From contig JAAYEG010000078.1 in the NCBI GenBank assembly GCA_012728895.1, positions 1 through 64,000 of the forward strand: 64,000 bases of DNA, read 5' to 3'. The stretch's first letter is position 1; each line of letters opens with the position of its first letter. Positions 34,054-43,475 of this stretch are shown here, one piece after another. The position numbers and the translations under genes were made by a program. The DNA comes from Methanospirillum sp. GTDB taxonomy: Archaea; Halobacteriota; Methanomicrobia; Methanomicrobiales; Methanospirillaceae. Below the pieces are notes generated by a model. It was given only the letters and a program-made list of their open reading frames with translations. It searched no databases and was not told the origin of the DNA.

Positions 34054-34761
34054 CTAATATATCTGCTTGATCTTTTTTACCTCGGCCTCGCCCTTGCCGA
34101 GGCGGTTCACGAGCGAGTAGAAGTCGTCCTGGATCCCTGCGGGGATCCGGACCACGCAGATCCAGGAGCCGTCTTTCTGCCACTCCTCCTGCTCGATCGT
34201 CGCGGCGGACGCGATCCCGGCGTACGCCCGCGCCGCGTTCTCGGGAGGGAACCTGACGGCGAGGCGGAGCTCCTCGAACCGGATCGGAAGGAGGGGCCTG
34301 AGCGCCTTCACCGCGTCCCGCACGAGCTCGTCCAGGTGCCGGAACGGGTCGATGTTGACCCTCGCCTCCTCCATCGCCATCTCGATCCGCTGGGGTGGGT
34401 GCGGCAGTCCCGTCTGGGGATTGACCGCGTTCCTGGCGATGAACGCGATCACCTGGCGGCGCTTCTCCGCCATCATCTGGCGCCGCTGTTCGGCCGTGAG
34501 GTGGATCTCACCCTTCTTGATGATCTGCGGCGCGACCTCCTCGAATATCGTGGTCTGGAAGACCTTCCGGAGTGCCTCGTCGGGCGACCGCTCGGCCCTC
34601 GAGGCGTTCTCGAAGACGTAGAGGGACGCGACCACGTCCTCGAGCTCGACCCCCTCCACTCCGCGCCGGTACCGGTCAGCGGCCTCTGGATCGACCAGGA
34701 GTTCGAACCGCTCGCCGTGGCTCTCGAGCCGCGCGACCACGGCCCGGTCGAGGGGGATCAT
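34054..34761 (-). CDS. ribosome assembly factor SBDS
   Basis: A 235-residue three-domain protein of the Shwachman-Bodian-Diamond family. The N-terminal FYSH domain spans about 1-90 ([35 protein letters not shown]), the central helical domain about 100-160 ([36 protein letters not shown]) and the C-terminal ferredoxin-like domain the rest. With EF-2 it releases the anti-association factor aIF6 from 50S subunits. It follows psmA by 9 bases and precedes L37Ae by 45. Confidence 0.96.
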   Translation of the reverse strand: MIPLDRAVVARLESHGERFELLVDPEAADRYRRGVEGVELEDVVASLYVFENASRAERSPDEALRKVFQTTIFEEVAPQIIKKGEIHLTAEQRRQMMAEKRRQVIAFIARNAVNPQTGLPHPPQRIEMAMEEARVNIDPFRHLDELVRDAVKALRPLLPIRFEELRLAVRFPPENAARAYAGIASAATIEQEEWQKDGSWICVVRIPAGIQDDFYSLVNRLGKGEAEVKKIKQIY

Positions 34762-34770
34762 CGGGCCTCC

Positions 34771-35502
34771 TCAACCCTTCAACTGCTCGACCCGCTCGAC
34801 GTACCCGGCGACCTCTTCGCGGGTCATCTTGCGGAACGGCGGCTCCGTGTCCTGGACCACGCCGATCTCCACCATGTTGACGTCGAACTTGCCCTCGGTG
34901 GCCGCGTGGAGCGCCTCGAGCCCGAGCACGATCGCCTCCTCGATCGTCATGTCCTCGCGGTACTTCTCCTCGAAGATCTTCATGACGGCATTCCGGCCGA
35001 TCCCGATCCCGGTTGCCTTGTACTCGAGGAGGGTTCCCGAGGGGTCGGTCTCGAAGAGCCGGAACTGGCCCTCCGAGAGGCCCGCGATCAGCAGGGCCGT
35101 CCCGTACGGGCGGGCGCCCCCGAACTGGGTGTAGGTCTGCATGTGGTCGCAGAGCCGTTTTGCCAGCATCTCGACGTCCATCTCCTCGTCGTACGAGACC
35201 CGGTTGATCTGCGTCTCGACCCGCGCCCGGTCAACGAGCGAGCGGGCGTCGCCGACGAGCCCCGACGAGGCGACCCCCACGTGGTCGTCGATCCGGAAGA
35301 TCTTCTCGATCGAGGACGGTTCCAGGAGCTTCGAGGCGACGCGCTTGTCCACGAGAAGAACGATCCCGTCTTTCCCCTTGATCCCGACGGCCGTCGTGCC
35401 TCGCTTCACTGCCTCGCGGGCGTACTCGACCTGGTAGAGCCGGCCGTCGGGCGAGAAGACCGTGATCGCCCGGTCGTATCCCATCTGGTACTGTGGCTGC
35501 AT
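34771..35502 (-). CDS. psmA: proteasome subunit alpha
   Basis: Forms the outer rings of the 20S proteasome and gates substrate entry. The 243-residue protein starts MQPQYQMGYDRAITVFSPDG, with the alpha-type H0 helix region and YQVEYAREAVKRGTTAVGIK. The ATG at 35502 has GAGGAG 5 bases upstream; a GTG two codons earlier is too close to that site. It overlaps nothing but lies 2 bases after the rnp2 stop. The beta subunit gene is not in this window. Confidence 0.96.
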   Translation of the reverse strand: MQPQYQMGYDRAITVFSPDGRLYQVEYAREAVKRGTTAVGIKGKDGIVLLVDKRVASKLLEPSSIEKIFRIDDHVGVASSGLVGDARSLVDRARVETQINRVSYDEEMDVEMLAKRLCDHMQTYTQFGGARPYGTALLIAGLSEGQFRLFETDPSGTLLEYKATGIGIGRNAVMKIFEEKYREDMTIEEAIVLGLEALHAATEGKFDVNMVEIGVVQDTEPPFRKMTREEVAGYVERVEQLKG

Positions 35503-35504
35503 CG

Positions 35505-35984
35505 TCACTCCTCAAAGTCAATAGTTCCGAAGTATACTACTCGCTCTCCTTTATAATCATGCACGATGACATCGGACCGTGATGCGCCGATCCGGAACCG
35601 CTGCCGCACCGTCCCGCCGTCCGCGTCCTCACCCACGAGAACCGGTTCCGGGGGCGCGACCATGCGGTCCCGCAGGCTACGGATCGTGCCGGAGACGGCC
35701 CGCGGGTGGATCGCGATCGCGCACCCGTCGATCGCGGTGATCGTGGCGAGCGCGGCGATCAGCCGCTCCTCCTCGCCCCGCCGGCAGCGGACGATCACGT
35801 GTCCCCTCTCGACCGCGACAACCGCCTGGTCGATGGCCGGGGCCCCGCCGTCTCCGAAAAGGGCGGTCACGGCCTCGGCGATCGCGAGGTAGAGGGTCTT
35901 GCCGTCCGGCACCCGGTACGACGGCGCGATCCGGGCCAGCACGTACCGCCAGTCGGGCCGGAGGGTCGGAGGGCGGGGCTTCAT
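35505..35984 (-). CDS. rnp2: RNase P protein component 2 (Pop5/Rpp14)
   Basis: A 159-residue protein that pairs with Rnp3 to support the catalytic domain of RNase P RNA in tRNA 5' maturation. It starts MKPRPPTLRPDWRYVLARIA and carries the Pop5 fold (GHVIVRCRRGEEERLIAALA, AIAIHPRAVSGTIRSLRD). The C-terminal ~50 residues extend the usual 110-120-residue domain and end IVHDYKGERVVYFGTIDF. The ATG overlaps the rnp3 stop (ATGA). Confidence 0.92.
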   Translation of the reverse strand: MKPRPPTLRPDWRYVLARIAPSYRVPDGKTLYLAIAEAVTALFGDGGAPAIDQAVVAVERGHVIVRCRRGEEERLIAALATITAIDGCAIAIHPRAVSGTIRSLRDRMVAPPEPVLVGEDADGGTVRQRFRIGASRSDVIVHDYKGERVVYFGTIDFEE

Positions 35985-36610
35985 TCGACCTCCCGGACCG
36001 GGCCGCCGGGGGCGAGCAGCCCCTCGACGGCCCCGAGGGCTCTCTCGACGCTCTCTGCGTCCAGGCCGAAGAGCTGGCAGAGGGCTCTCACAGCCCGGGG
36101 GGCGCGGAGGTCTAGGCAGGACGAGGCGCCGGAACCGAGGACGAGAGGGAAGCCGTACCGCGCGTGGAGCTCGACCACGTCCGCGTAACGGGAGATCGCG
36201 ACCTGGCGCCGTCCCCCCCGCTCCCGGACGAGCGGCTCGAGCAGGAGCTCTACCGCCGTACCCCGCTCTGCCGCCGTTCGCGCGGCGACGTGGTCGAAGG
36301 CGTTCTTCCGGCAGCGGTGTACCCCGCAGAGCGCGTGGACCCCGGGCAGGCCTGCCGCCGCCCGGTTGAAACCGGGATCGCCGAGCCGGACCGTGACGAA
36401 GGCACCCTCCGGCGCCCGCCGGATCTCGGCCATGGCCCGGTTCGGCGAGGCGGCCCGGACCGTGACCCCGGGGATCACCCGGACCCGGCCGACCGTCCCG
36501 GCCGTGCCGCCGACCGAGACGATGGCCCCGTAGCCGAGCGCGCCGGCCTCGAGCGCCATCCGCTCGACCGAGGTGTCGCCGCCGGCGAGCGTGCGAACGT
36601 CGGTCCGCAT
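35981..36610 (-). CDS. rnp3: RNase P protein component 3 (Rpp30)
   Basis: A 209-residue TIM-barrel-like protein of the RNase P p30 family, partner of Rnp2. Recognisable parts are LALEAGALGYGAIVSV-like beta-alpha units, AVELLLEPLVRERGGRRQ, AISRYADVVELHARYGFPLV and LGSGASSCLDLRAPRAV. It starts 10 bases after the L15e stop; the gap is filled by a T-run rather than a ribosome site. It overlaps rnp2 by 4 bases. Confidence 0.93.
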   Translation of the reverse strand: MRTDVRTLAGGDTSVERMALEAGALGYGAIVSVGGTAGTVGRVRVIPGVTVRAASPNRAMAEIRRAPEGAFVTVRLGDPGFNRAAAGLPGVHALCGVHRCRKNAFDHVAARTAAERGTAVELLLEPLVRERGGRRQVAISRYADVVELHARYGFPLVLGSGASSCLDLRAPRAVRALCQLFGLDAESVERALGAVEGLLAPGGPVREVE

Positions 36611-36620
36611 GAAAAAAGGG
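36610..36620 (-). terminator. oligo-T between L15e and rnp3
   Basis: On the minus strand CCCTTTTTTC fills the gap between the L15e stop and the rnp3 ATG. It may cause partial termination so that L15e is made in excess over the downstream genes. Confidence 0.45.
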
Positions 36621-37211
36621 TTACTTGCCGCGGTTCGCGTGCGAACGGATCGAGGGGCGGGTCTTCTCGGTCCCGCGACCCCTGCGGCGCATCCCGCGGC
36701 CCTTGCGCCCGGCGGAGGTCTTACCCCGCTCGGCCCGGCCCCTGTGGACCGGATCCCCTATCCAGGCGAGACTGGGGTCCGCGAGGACGGCAGGGTGGTG
36801 CCCGTCGACCAGGATCACCTCGAACCACTTCTGCCGCCCGTCCTGGCCGACCCAGTAGGAGTTGAGGACTTCCATGTTCGGGTACCGGCGCGAGGCGCGC
36901 TCCTCGGCGATCCGCTGGAGCGACTTGCCCGGCGTCAGCCGGCGCATGCCCATGTTCGCCGTCCGCCGACCGCGGATGTACCGCGCTTTCCGCCGTCCGC
37001 CGCGCCGGACCTTGGCCCGGACCACGATCACGCCCTGCTTGGCCTTGTACCCGAGCGAGCGGGCGCGGTCGAGCCGCGTCGGACGTTCGACGCGGACCAC
37101 GGCTCCCTCGCGGCGCCACTGCTGCATGCGGTCCCAGAGGAGGGCCGAGACGCCGGTCTCCTCCGGCTTCTTCCAGGCCTCCCGGATATAACTGTAGATC
37201 GATCTCGACAT
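36621..37211 (-). CDS. rpl15e: 50S ribosomal protein L15e (eL15)
   Basis: A 196-residue very basic protein beginning [20 protein letters not shown], with [20 protein letters not shown] and [20 protein letters not shown], both highly conserved in eL15. It opens the cluster L15e, rnp3, rnp2, psmA, SBDS. A frame extension upstream (15 residues) has no family support. moaC ends 87 bases upstream on the same strand. Confidence 0.97.
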   Translation of the reverse strand: MSRSIYSYIREAWKKPEETGVSALLWDRMQQWRREGAVVRVERPTRLDRARSLGYKAKQGVIVVRAKVRRGGRRKARYIRGRRTANMGMRRLTPGKSLQRIAEERASRRYPNMEVLNSYWVGQDGRQKWFEVILVDGHHPAVLADPSLAWIGDPVHRGRAERGKTSAGRKGRGMRRRGRGTEKTRPSIRSHANRGK

Positions 37212-37298
37212 TGCGATCACTCCAGGTTCAGCGGACGAGCCGCCACATTCCTGCACGGGACGGATCCCGGGTGCCGTATAACGTCTGCCGCCGGCGTC

Positions 37299-37781
37299 TT
37301 AAGCCTGCCCCTCGGCGTCCACCTTCACCTTCTCGACGACCCGGACGTCGCCGATCCGGGTGACCGGGTACTGTCCCCCCTCGTCTTTCTCGGCCGACTT
37401 GACCATGTCCCAGATCGTGAGGAGGGCGACGGAGACCCCGACCAGGGCTTCCATCTCGACCCCGGTCCTGCCGGTGGTGACGACCTCGACCCGGGCCTCG
37501 ATCCGGTCGTCGAGCTCCTCGAACCCGACCCGCACCGCGCCGACCGGGATCGGGTGGCACATGGGGATGATCCGCGCGGTCTCCTTGACCGCGAGGATGG
37601 CGGCGACCCGCGCGGTCGCGAGGACGTTCCCCTTGACGACCGTCCCATCCGCGATCGCGGCGAGGGTCGTGGGCCGGAGTTGGATCCATCCGGCCGCCGT
37701 CGCGCGCCTCGCCGTCTCACCCTTCGCCGAGATGTCTACCATCCTGACCGCGTCTCCCTCGATGTGCGTGAACTCGGGCAT
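37299..37781 (-). CDS. moaC: cyclic pyranopterin monophosphate synthase MoaC
   Basis: Converts the MoaA product to cPMP in molybdopterin/tungstopterin synthesis, needed for formylmethanofuran and formate dehydrogenases. The 160-residue protein has the active-site segments [31 protein letters not shown] and [17 protein letters not shown]. Length is standard. It sits 4 bases behind nnr, so the two are co-transcribed. The other moa genes are not in this window. Confidence 0.96.
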   Translation of the reverse strand: MPEFTHIEGDAVRMVDISAKGETARRATAAGWIQLRPTTLAAIADGTVVKGNVLATARVAAILAVKETARIIPMCHPIPVGAVRVGFEELDDRIEARVEVVTTGRTGVEMEALVGVSVALLTIWDMVKSAEKDEGGQYPVTRIGDVRVVEKVKVDAEGQA

Positions 37782-37785
37782 CGTA

Positions 37786-39174
37786 TCACCTTCCAGAGAC
37801 TACGCGGGGGATCCGGGTAAGCATGTCGGATGCGCAGAGGCCCGCGGACCGCCCTGCCGCCGCGAGCTCGCCCGCCCGGCCGTTCGCGAACGCCCCAGCG
37901 ACCGCCGCCTGGAACGGCGGGAGCCGGCAGAGGAGGGCCCCGACCACGCCGGCGAGCACGTCCCCGGTCCCGCCGACCGTCATCGCGGGGGTGCCCGTCC
38001 TGTTGAAGCGGACCCTCGTCCCGTCCGAGATCACGTCGACCGGACCCTTGAGGAGCACGGTCCTGTCCCGTGCCGCGGCCCGGACGGCACGTCCGCGAGC
38101 CCCGATCTCGGCGGGCGGCGGGGAGCCGAAGCCCCGCTCGAACTCGGCGGCGTGGGGGGTGTAGATCGTGACAGGGGCGACCGGGAGCGGGGCCCGGAGG
38201 GCGTCCGCGTCGAAGACCGCGGCCCTGCAGTGCGGTGCGAGAGCCACGGCAACCGGCCCGCCCCCCGGCCCGAGCCCGTTGCCGACCACGACCGAGTCGG
38301 CCCGTCCGGCCTCGGCGGCGAGCAGCTCCAGGTGGGAGTCGCCGACGACCCCCCCGTCGAGGGGGAGCGTGATCACATCGGGGTACGGAAGCGGCGCCGG
38401 GGTCGCGACCAGCACCAGGTCGGCTCCCGCCCTGAGCGCGGCGAGGCCGGCCAGGTACGGCGCCCCCTGGTACGGCCCGCCACCGACGACCAGCACGCGC
38501 CCGCCGTCCCCCTTGTGTGCGGTCGCGTTCCGGGGGGAGAGGGCGAGCAGGTCGCCCGGCCCGGTGAAGACCTCGGCCTCGAGGGGGATGCCGATCGGCG
38601 CGACCACCGCGCCCGGGTTCTTCGGCCGGTGAAACGCCAGAATCCTGTCCGCCCGGCACCCCGGGGTGGGGACGTCCGCGGCCAGTACCCGCGCCGGGGA
38701 GGCGTTCACACGGGCGACGAGGGAGGCGATCGGCTCTCGGAGCGGCGGGGCGGCCCCGATCCCGAGCAGGGCGTCGATGGCGAGGTCGGCTCCCTCGAAG
38801 ACGCCATCGAGCGCTGACAGGTCTCCGGGGCATGTAACCCGGTGGACCGGCACGGCCGTCCGGGAGACCAGGTCTGCCTGCGAGGCCGTCTCCGGCGTCG
38901 TCGATCCGTCCGGTGCGACCACCTCCACATCCACCGACCCCGCGAGGTGCCGGGCCGCGACCAGCCCGTCCCCGCCGTTGTTGCCCCGGCCGGCCAGCAC
39001 GAGCACCCGGGCCGGCGCCTCGTCGAGCGCGGCCCGGGCCAGCGCCGCTCCGGCCGCCTCCATCATCTGGAGCGACGAGAGCCCGAACGCGATCGCGTTC
39101 GCGTCGACGGCCCGCATCCGGGCTGGATCGATCAGGCCGCTCTCGGCGAATTCCGCAAGGTCGATCATCCGCAT
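37786..39174 (-). CDS. nnr: bifunctional NAD(P)H-hydrate epimerase and dehydratase
   Basis: Repairs damaged NAD(P)H. The 462-residue protein has the N-terminal epimerase (YjeF_N) at about 1-210, with [20 protein letters not shown]. The C-terminal ADP/ATP-dependent dehydratase (ribokinase-like) at about 220-455 has [20 protein letters not shown] and the [13 protein letters not shown] anion-hole motif. Both active sites look intact. It heads the nnr-moaC pair and is divergent from the RecJ-like gene, with only 43 bases between the start codons; the promoters must overlap. GGGTGA precedes the ATG. Confidence 0.95.
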   Translation of the reverse strand: MRMIDLAEFAESGLIDPARMRAVDANAIAFGLSSLQMMEAAGAALARAALDEAPARVLVLAGRGNNGGDGLVAARHLAGSVDVEVVAPDGSTTPETASQADLVSRTAVPVHRVTCPGDLSALDGVFEGADLAIDALLGIGAAPPLREPIASLVARVNASPARVLAADVPTPGCRADRILAFHRPKNPGAVVAPIGIPLEAEVFTGPGDLLALSPRNATAHKGDGGRVLVVGGGPYQGAPYLAGLAALRAGADLVLVATPAPLPYPDVITLPLDGGVVGDSHLELLAAEAGRADSVVVGNGLGPGGGPVAVALAPHCRAAVFDADALRAPLPVAPVTIYTPHAAEFERGFGSPPPAEIGARGRAVRAAARDRTVLLKGPVDVISDGTRVRFNRTGTPAMTVGGTGDVLAGVVGALLCRLPPFQAAVAGAFANGRAGELAAAGRSAGLCASDMLTRIPRVVSGR

Positions 39175-39217
39175 GAGTCACCCTTATCCAGTAACAGGGC
39201 GTTACAGATACTTCAGT

Positions 39218-40594
39218 ATGGGCTTTTCCGGGGAGGTGCGGGAGGCGGCCGGGACGATCCGGGACGCCGGGACGGTCTCGGTCATCTCCCACATCGACGC
39301 GGACGGGATATCGAGCGAGGCGATCCTCAGGACCGCGATCGCCCGGGCCGGGATCCCGGTCAGCTCGCGGTTCGTCCGGCAGCTCGAGCCGCTCACCATG
39401 ACGGCCGTGCCGGACGACGACTCCCTCAAGGTCTTCGTCGACCTCGGGGCCGGCCAGCAGAACCTCCTCGAGGAACGGGGCCTGGGCGAGGACGAGGTCC
39501 TGATCCTCGACCACCACGTGGCCCAGCCCTGCGGGGTGGAGTACCACCAGGTGAACGGCGTCCCGCACGGACACACGAGGCTCTCGGCCGCTGGCGTCGC
39601 GTACTTCGTCGCGAGGGAGCTCGACCCCGTGAACCTCGACCTCGCCCAGATCGCCATCGTGGGTAATGTCGGGGACATGATGGCCCGCGAGACCCTCGGG
39701 CTGACCGGTCCGGCCGCCGAGATCGTCGCGGACGGGATCGAGCACGGCTCGGTCCGGCTCGTCCGCCGCGACCTGAACTGCTACGGGACCTCGACGCGGC
39801 CGGTCCACGTCTGCCTGTCCTACAACGACGACCCCAGGATCCCCGGGATCACGAACGATACCCGCGGCGCGCTCCGTTTCCTGGAGCGGCTCGGCGTCGC
39901 GCTGAAGACCGCCGGCGGGCGCTGGCGGGTCTGGGAGGAGCTCGATCCCGACGAGAAGCGGACCATCACCTCTGCCCTCGTGCAGCAGCTCCTCGCGAAC
40001 GGCGAGAGCGTGGACCGGCTCTTCGCCGAGGCGTACCTCTTTCCCGGCGAGGCGGAGCGGTCCCCGCTCCGGAATGCCTCCGAGTTCGCAACGCTCCTCA
40101 ACGCCTGCGGCCGGTGGGCGAAGCCCGGCATCGGGTCGTCGGTCTGCTGCGGCGACCGGGGAACCGCCTACTGCGAGGCGGAGTACGTGCTCAACAACCA
40201 CCGCGCGATCATCCGGGAGCTCCTCCAGTTCATCCTGGACACCGGCGTGACCGAGCTATCTCACCTCCAGTACCTGCACGTCGGCGACCGCTACCCCGAC
40301 ACGATCGTCGGGATCGGGGCCGGGATGGCTCTCGGCAAGCTGAACTGGAGGAAGCCGATACTGGTGATGTGCACCCTGCCCGAGGACCCGGCGCTCACCA
40401 AGGTGAGCATGCGGACCAACGAGTGGTCCGTCCGTCGGGGGGTCGACCTCCAGGCCGTGCTGGCCGAGGCCACATCCGAGCTCGGTGGCGGGGGCGGGGG
40501 CCATCCGATCGCGGCGGGCGCGTTCATTCCCCACGATGCGGAGGAGGTGTTTGTCAGCCGTGTCAACGAACTGCTTCGCGACCAGCTCGCTTGA
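39218..40594 (+). CDS. archaeal RecJ-like DHH/DHHA1 exonuclease
   Basis: A 458-residue DHH-family protein matching the archaeal RecJ/GAN type. Motif I is VISHIDADGISSEAIL, motif II VFVDLGAG, motif III VLILDHHVAQP, GNVGDMMARETLG is the fourth acidic motif, and the C-terminal DHHA1 signature is LGGGGGGHPIAAGAF. In Thermococcus the homologue GAN binds GINS and digests 5'-ended single strands at replication forks. This copy is the more canonical of the two in the window (the other is at 7312-8523). It is followed by an overlapping PUA-protein gene. Confidence 0.92.
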   Translation: MGFSGEVREAAGTIRDAGTVSVISHIDADGISSEAILRTAIARAGIPVSSRFVRQLEPLTMTAVPDDDSLKVFVDLGAGQQNLLEERGLGEDEVLILDHHVAQPCGVEYHQVNGVPHGHTRLSAAGVAYFVARELDPVNLDLAQIAIVGNVGDMMARETLGLTGPAAEIVADGIEHGSVRLVRRDLNCYGTSTRPVHVCLSYNDDPRIPGITNDTRGALRFLERLGVALKTAGGRWRVWEELDPDEKRTITSALVQQLLANGESVDRLFAEAYLFPGEAERSPLRNASEFATLLNACGRWAKPGIGSSVCCGDRGTAYCEAEYVLNNHRAIIRELLQFILDTGVTELSHLQYLHVGDRYPDTIVGIGAGMALGKLNWRKPILVMCTLPEDPALTKVSMRTNEWSVRRGVDLQAVLAEATSELGGGGGGHPIAAGAFIPHDAEEVFVSRVNELLRDQLA

Positions 40595-41042
40595 ACGGGT
40601 CCGCACGATCGCGGACCTCCAGTTCGGGAGGGGCGCCGGTTCCGGCCTCTTTCCCGACGTGGTGACCTTCACCCGTTCTACCACCGGGAGGGTCAGGAAC
40701 GTGCTTCTCGGCACCGAACGGCTCGCGACCGTGCGGGCGCAGGACGGGCGGCTCACCCTCGGCATCGCCGGGGCGCGGCGGCTCCACGCCGTCCTCGCGC
40801 CCCCTGCCTACCGGGCCGTGCTGCTCGACGAGGTCGAGGAGTTCGTGGCGTCAGGCAGGAACGCGATGGCCAAACACGTGCTGGCCGCCGACCCCGCGAT
40901 CCGGGCCGGGGACGAGGTGCTCGTGGTCGCCTCGGGCGACCGGCTCGTGGCGACGGGCACGGCCGTTCTCTCGGGAGACGAGATGACGGCATGTATGTAT
41001 GGGGTCGCGGTCAACGTTAGATCGGGAAGGGATGAGACGTGA
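40560..41042 (+). CDS. PUA-domain protein
   Basis: A 160-residue protein from a GTG with GGAGGTG about 11 bases upstream, starting inside the RecJ-like gene. The C-terminal ~80 residues form a PUA domain: YRAVLLDEVEEFVASGRNAM, AADPAIRAGDEVLVVASGDR and VATGTAVLSGDEM, typical of RNA-binding parts of archaeal tRNA/rRNA modification enzymes. The N-terminal part (IADLQFGRGAGSGLFPDVVT) is a small PUA-associated pre-domain. It has no catalytic domain, so it is likely an RNA-binding accessory. Its stop overlaps the NAC ATG. Confidence 0.88.
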   Translation: MSTNCFATSSLERVRTIADLQFGRGAGSGLFPDVVTFTRSTTGRVRNVLLGTERLATVRAQDGRLTLGIAGARRLHAVLAPPAYRAVLLDEVEEFVASGRNAMAKHVLAADPAIRAGDEVLVVASGDRLVATGTAVLSGDEMTACMYGVAVNVRSGRDET

Positions 41043-41386
41043 TGCCAGGAGGAATCAATCCCAAGCAGATGAAGGCGATGATGAAAAAGATGGGGATGGA
41101 GGTCGCCCCGATCGAGAACGTCGCCTCGATAGTGATCACCACCTCCGACGGCCGGTACATCTTCGGAGAGGCCGACGTCGTCGCGATGACCATGCAGGGG
41201 GTCACCACCTTCCAGATCTCGGGCGGCGAACCGCGGTTCGAGCCGGCAGTGCCGGAGATCCCGGACGAGGACGTCTCGCTCGTCGCCGACCAGGCCGGTG
41301 TCCCCCCGGACGCGGCGCGGGCCGCGCTCGAGGAAGCGGGAGGCGACATCGCCTCCGCGATCCTCGCGCTCGCAGACCGGGGGTGA
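41042..41386 (+). CDS. nac: nascent polypeptide-associated complex protein (archaeal NAC)
   Basis: A 114-residue ribosome-associated chaperone that binds emerging chains as a homodimer. It starts MPGGINPKQMKAMMKKMGME. The NAC domain (APIENVASIVITTSDGRYIF, VVAMTMQGVTTFQISGGEP) is followed by a C-terminal UBA helix bundle (VSLVADQAGVPPDAARAALE). A GTG directly in front is in frame; the ATG is preferred. It sits between the PUA gene (overlap) and trmI (4 bases), a known archaeal order. Confidence 0.95.
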   Translation: MPGGINPKQMKAMMKKMGMEVAPIENVASIVITTSDGRYIFGEADVVAMTMQGVTTFQISGGEPRFEPAVPEIPDEDVSLVADQAGVPPDAARAALEEAGGDIASAILALADRG

Positions 41387-41390
41387 GCCG

Positions 41391-42116
41391 GTGTTCGCGG
41401 CGGGCGACCGGGTCCTCCTGGCCGGCAACGGTCGCGAGTTCTTCGTCCGTGCCGGCGACGGCGTCCTCTCGACCGACCTCGGCATGATCGACCTGGCCGT
41501 GCTGGATGGCCTCGCCGAGGGGGCCGGGGTCGAGACCCACCTCGGAAAGCGCCTCACGGCCCGACGCCCGCGCCCGACCGACTTCTTTGCCCATGCCCGC
41601 CGCTCGGGAGCGCCGATGCACCCGAAGGAGATCGGGTCCGTGATCGCGAACACGGGCATGAACCGGCGGGACCGGGTCATGGACGCGGGCACGGGCTCGG
41701 GGATCGCGGCGATCTACTTCGGCTCGATCGCGGCATCGGTCGAGACCCGCGAGCGGCGGCCCGAATTCGCAGCGCTCGCGGAGAAGAACGTCCGCGACGC
41801 GGGTCTGGAGAACGTCACGGTGGTCGCCGGCGAGATGCTCGAGGCAGGGGGGACGTTCGACGTGGTCCACCTCGACATGGAGTGCCGGGACGAACACGTC
41901 GAGCATGCCCACGGGCTGCTCGTGCCGGGCGGGTACCTCGCCTGCTACACCCCGTTCATCGAGCAGTTCCAGGTCGTGCACGACACGGCCAGCCGGCTGT
42001 TCGGCGAAGTCCGGGCGATCGAGCTGATCGAGCGGGAGATGACCCGCTCCGCCCGCGGCACCCGCCCGTCGACCCGCGTCTGCCACACCGGGTACCTGAC
42101 CTTCGCGAGGCGGTGA
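41391..42116 (+). CDS. trmI: tRNA (adenine-N1)-methyltransferase TrmI
   Basis: Makes m1A at position 57/58 of archaeal tRNA. The 241-residue protein starts with GTG. Its N-terminal small domain has GDRVLLAGNGREFFVRAGDG, and the catalytic domain has MHPKEIGSVIANTGM, motif I VMDAGTGSGIAAIYF and the acidic HLDMECRDEH (motif IV region). Its C-terminal segment CHTGYLTFARR is the family end. It follows NAC by 4 bases and precedes pyrB by 1, so all lie in one operon from the PUA gene or recJ on. Confidence 0.93.
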   Translation: MFAAGDRVLLAGNGREFFVRAGDGVLSTDLGMIDLAVLDGLAEGAGVETHLGKRLTARRPRPTDFFAHARRSGAPMHPKEIGSVIANTGMNRRDRVMDAGTGSGIAAIYFGSIAASVETRERRPEFAALAEKNVRDAGLENVTVVAGEMLEAGGTFDVVHLDMECRDEHVEHAHGLLVPGGYLACYTPFIEQFQVVHDTASRLFGEVRAIELIEREMTRSARGTRPSTRVCHTGYLTFARR

Positions 42117-42117
42117 G

Positions 42118-43014
42118 ATGCGGCACATCATCTCGGTGCGCGACATGGACCGGGCCGCCATCGACGCGCTCCTCGATGCCGCCTACGAGATCGAGGCGCG
42201 GCGCTACAACCCCCAGCGCCTCGCCGGAAAGATACTGGCCCTCCTCTTCTACGAGCCCTCGACCCGGACCAGGATGTCGTTCGAGTCGGCCATGGCCCGG
42301 CTCGGCGGGAGCTCGGTGACGATGGGCTCGGTCGAGGCCTCGTCCGTGGCGAAGGGCGAGACGCTGGCCGATACCATCCGCGTCGTCTCGGGGTACGTCG
42401 ACGCGATCGTGCTCCGCCACCCGAAGGAGGGGGCCGCCCGCCTCGCCTCCGAGTTCTCCTCGGTCCCCGTGATCAACGCCGGTGACGGCGCCGGCCAGCA
42501 CCCGAGCCAGACCCTGCTCGACCTCTACACGATCCGAAGGGCGATGCCGATCAACGGGGTGCGGGTCGGCCTGCTCGGCGACCTCCGGTACGGCCGGACC
42601 ACGCACTCGCTCGCGCTGGCCCTCTCGCTCTACGGGGCCGAGATCGCGGCGGTCGCGCCGAAGGGTCTCGAGCTCCCGTCCGGGATCCTGCGGGAGCTCG
42701 CGGATCGGGGGACGTCGGTGACCGAGTACAGCGCGATCGAGGACGTGATCGCCGGCCTGGACGTCCTCTACGTGACCCGGATCCAGCGCGAGCGGTTCCC
42801 AGACACGGCGAGCTACCTGGACATCGCCTCGTCCTACCGGATCACGCCCGAACTGATCGGGCTCGCCCGGGACCACCTGATCGTGCTCCACCCGCTCCCG
42901 CGCGTGGACGAGATCGACCCCCGCGTCGACGCGATGCCGAACGCGAAGTACTTCGAGCAGGCCCACCACGGGATCCCGGTCAGGATGGCCATGCTCAGCG
43001 AGGTGCTGGCGTGA
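42118..43014 (+). CDS. pyrB: aspartate carbamoyltransferase catalytic subunit
   Basis: Joins carbamoyl phosphate and aspartate, the committed step in pyrimidine synthesis. The 298-residue protein has the carbamoyl-phosphate site YEPSTRTRMSFESA, the mobile 80s loop EASSVAKGETLADT with Ser-Val-x-Lys, and GQHPSQTLLDLYTI. The C-terminal HPLPRVDEIDPRVD and KYFEQ complete the active site. It overlaps pyrI by 4 bases, the standard archaeal pyrBI arrangement that gives an allosteric enzyme. Confidence 0.97.
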   Translation: MRHIISVRDMDRAAIDALLDAAYEIEARRYNPQRLAGKILALLFYEPSTRTRMSFESAMARLGGSSVTMGSVEASSVAKGETLADTIRVVSGYVDAIVLRHPKEGAARLASEFSSVPVINAGDGAGQHPSQTLLDLYTIRRAMPINGVRVGLLGDLRYGRTTHSLALALSLYGAEIAAVAPKGLELPSGILRELADRGTSVTEYSAIEDVIAGLDVLYVTRIQRERFPDTASYLDIASSYRITPELIGLARDHLIVLHPLPRVDEIDPRVDAMPNAKYFEQAHHGIPVRMAMLSEVLA

Positions 43015-43475
43015 CTGAGGACCGGGCACAGGGATTGCTGATCAGCCCGATCCGGGACGGGACCGTGATCGACCACATCTCGGCCGGCCAGGCACTGAAC
43101 GTGCTCCGGATCCTCGGGATCACGGGGACGACCCCGGAGTCGGTCTCGGTCGCGACCAACGTGGCGTCGGGCCGGGTGGGCCGGAAGGATATCGTCAAGA
43201 TCGAGAACCGCGAGCTCCGCAAGGAGGAGGTGGACCGGATCGCCCTGATCGCCCCGAACGCGACGATCAACATCATCCGCGAGTACACGGTGACCTCGAA
43301 GAAGGGCGTGGAGACGCCGGCCGAGGTGATCGGCGTGGTCCGCTGCCCGAACCCGGGCTGCATCTCGAACACCTCCGAGCCGGCCTGCTCCCGCTTCCTC
43401 GTGACCCCGAACGGCCTCCGGTGCCACTACTGCGACTGGCTCGTGACGAAAGAGATCGCCGAGCACATCCTCTGA
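43011..43475 (+). CDS. pyrI: aspartate carbamoyltransferase regulatory subunit
   Basis: The 154-residue regulatory chain binds nucleotides (CTP/ATP) in its N-terminal domain (LISPIRDGTVIDHISAGQAL) and the catalytic trimers via a zinc domain. The four zinc Cys are in RCPNPGCISNTSEPACSRF (the first, second and the non-ligand third) and LRCHYCDW. All expected ligands are present. It is the last gene of the operon. Confidence 0.96.
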   Translation: MTEDRAQGLLISPIRDGTVIDHISAGQALNVLRILGITGTTPESVSVATNVASGRVGRKDIVKIENRELRKEEVDRIALIAPNATINIIREYTVTSKKGVETPAEVIGVVRCPNPGCISNTSEPACSRFLVTPNGLRCHYCDWLVTKEIAEHIL

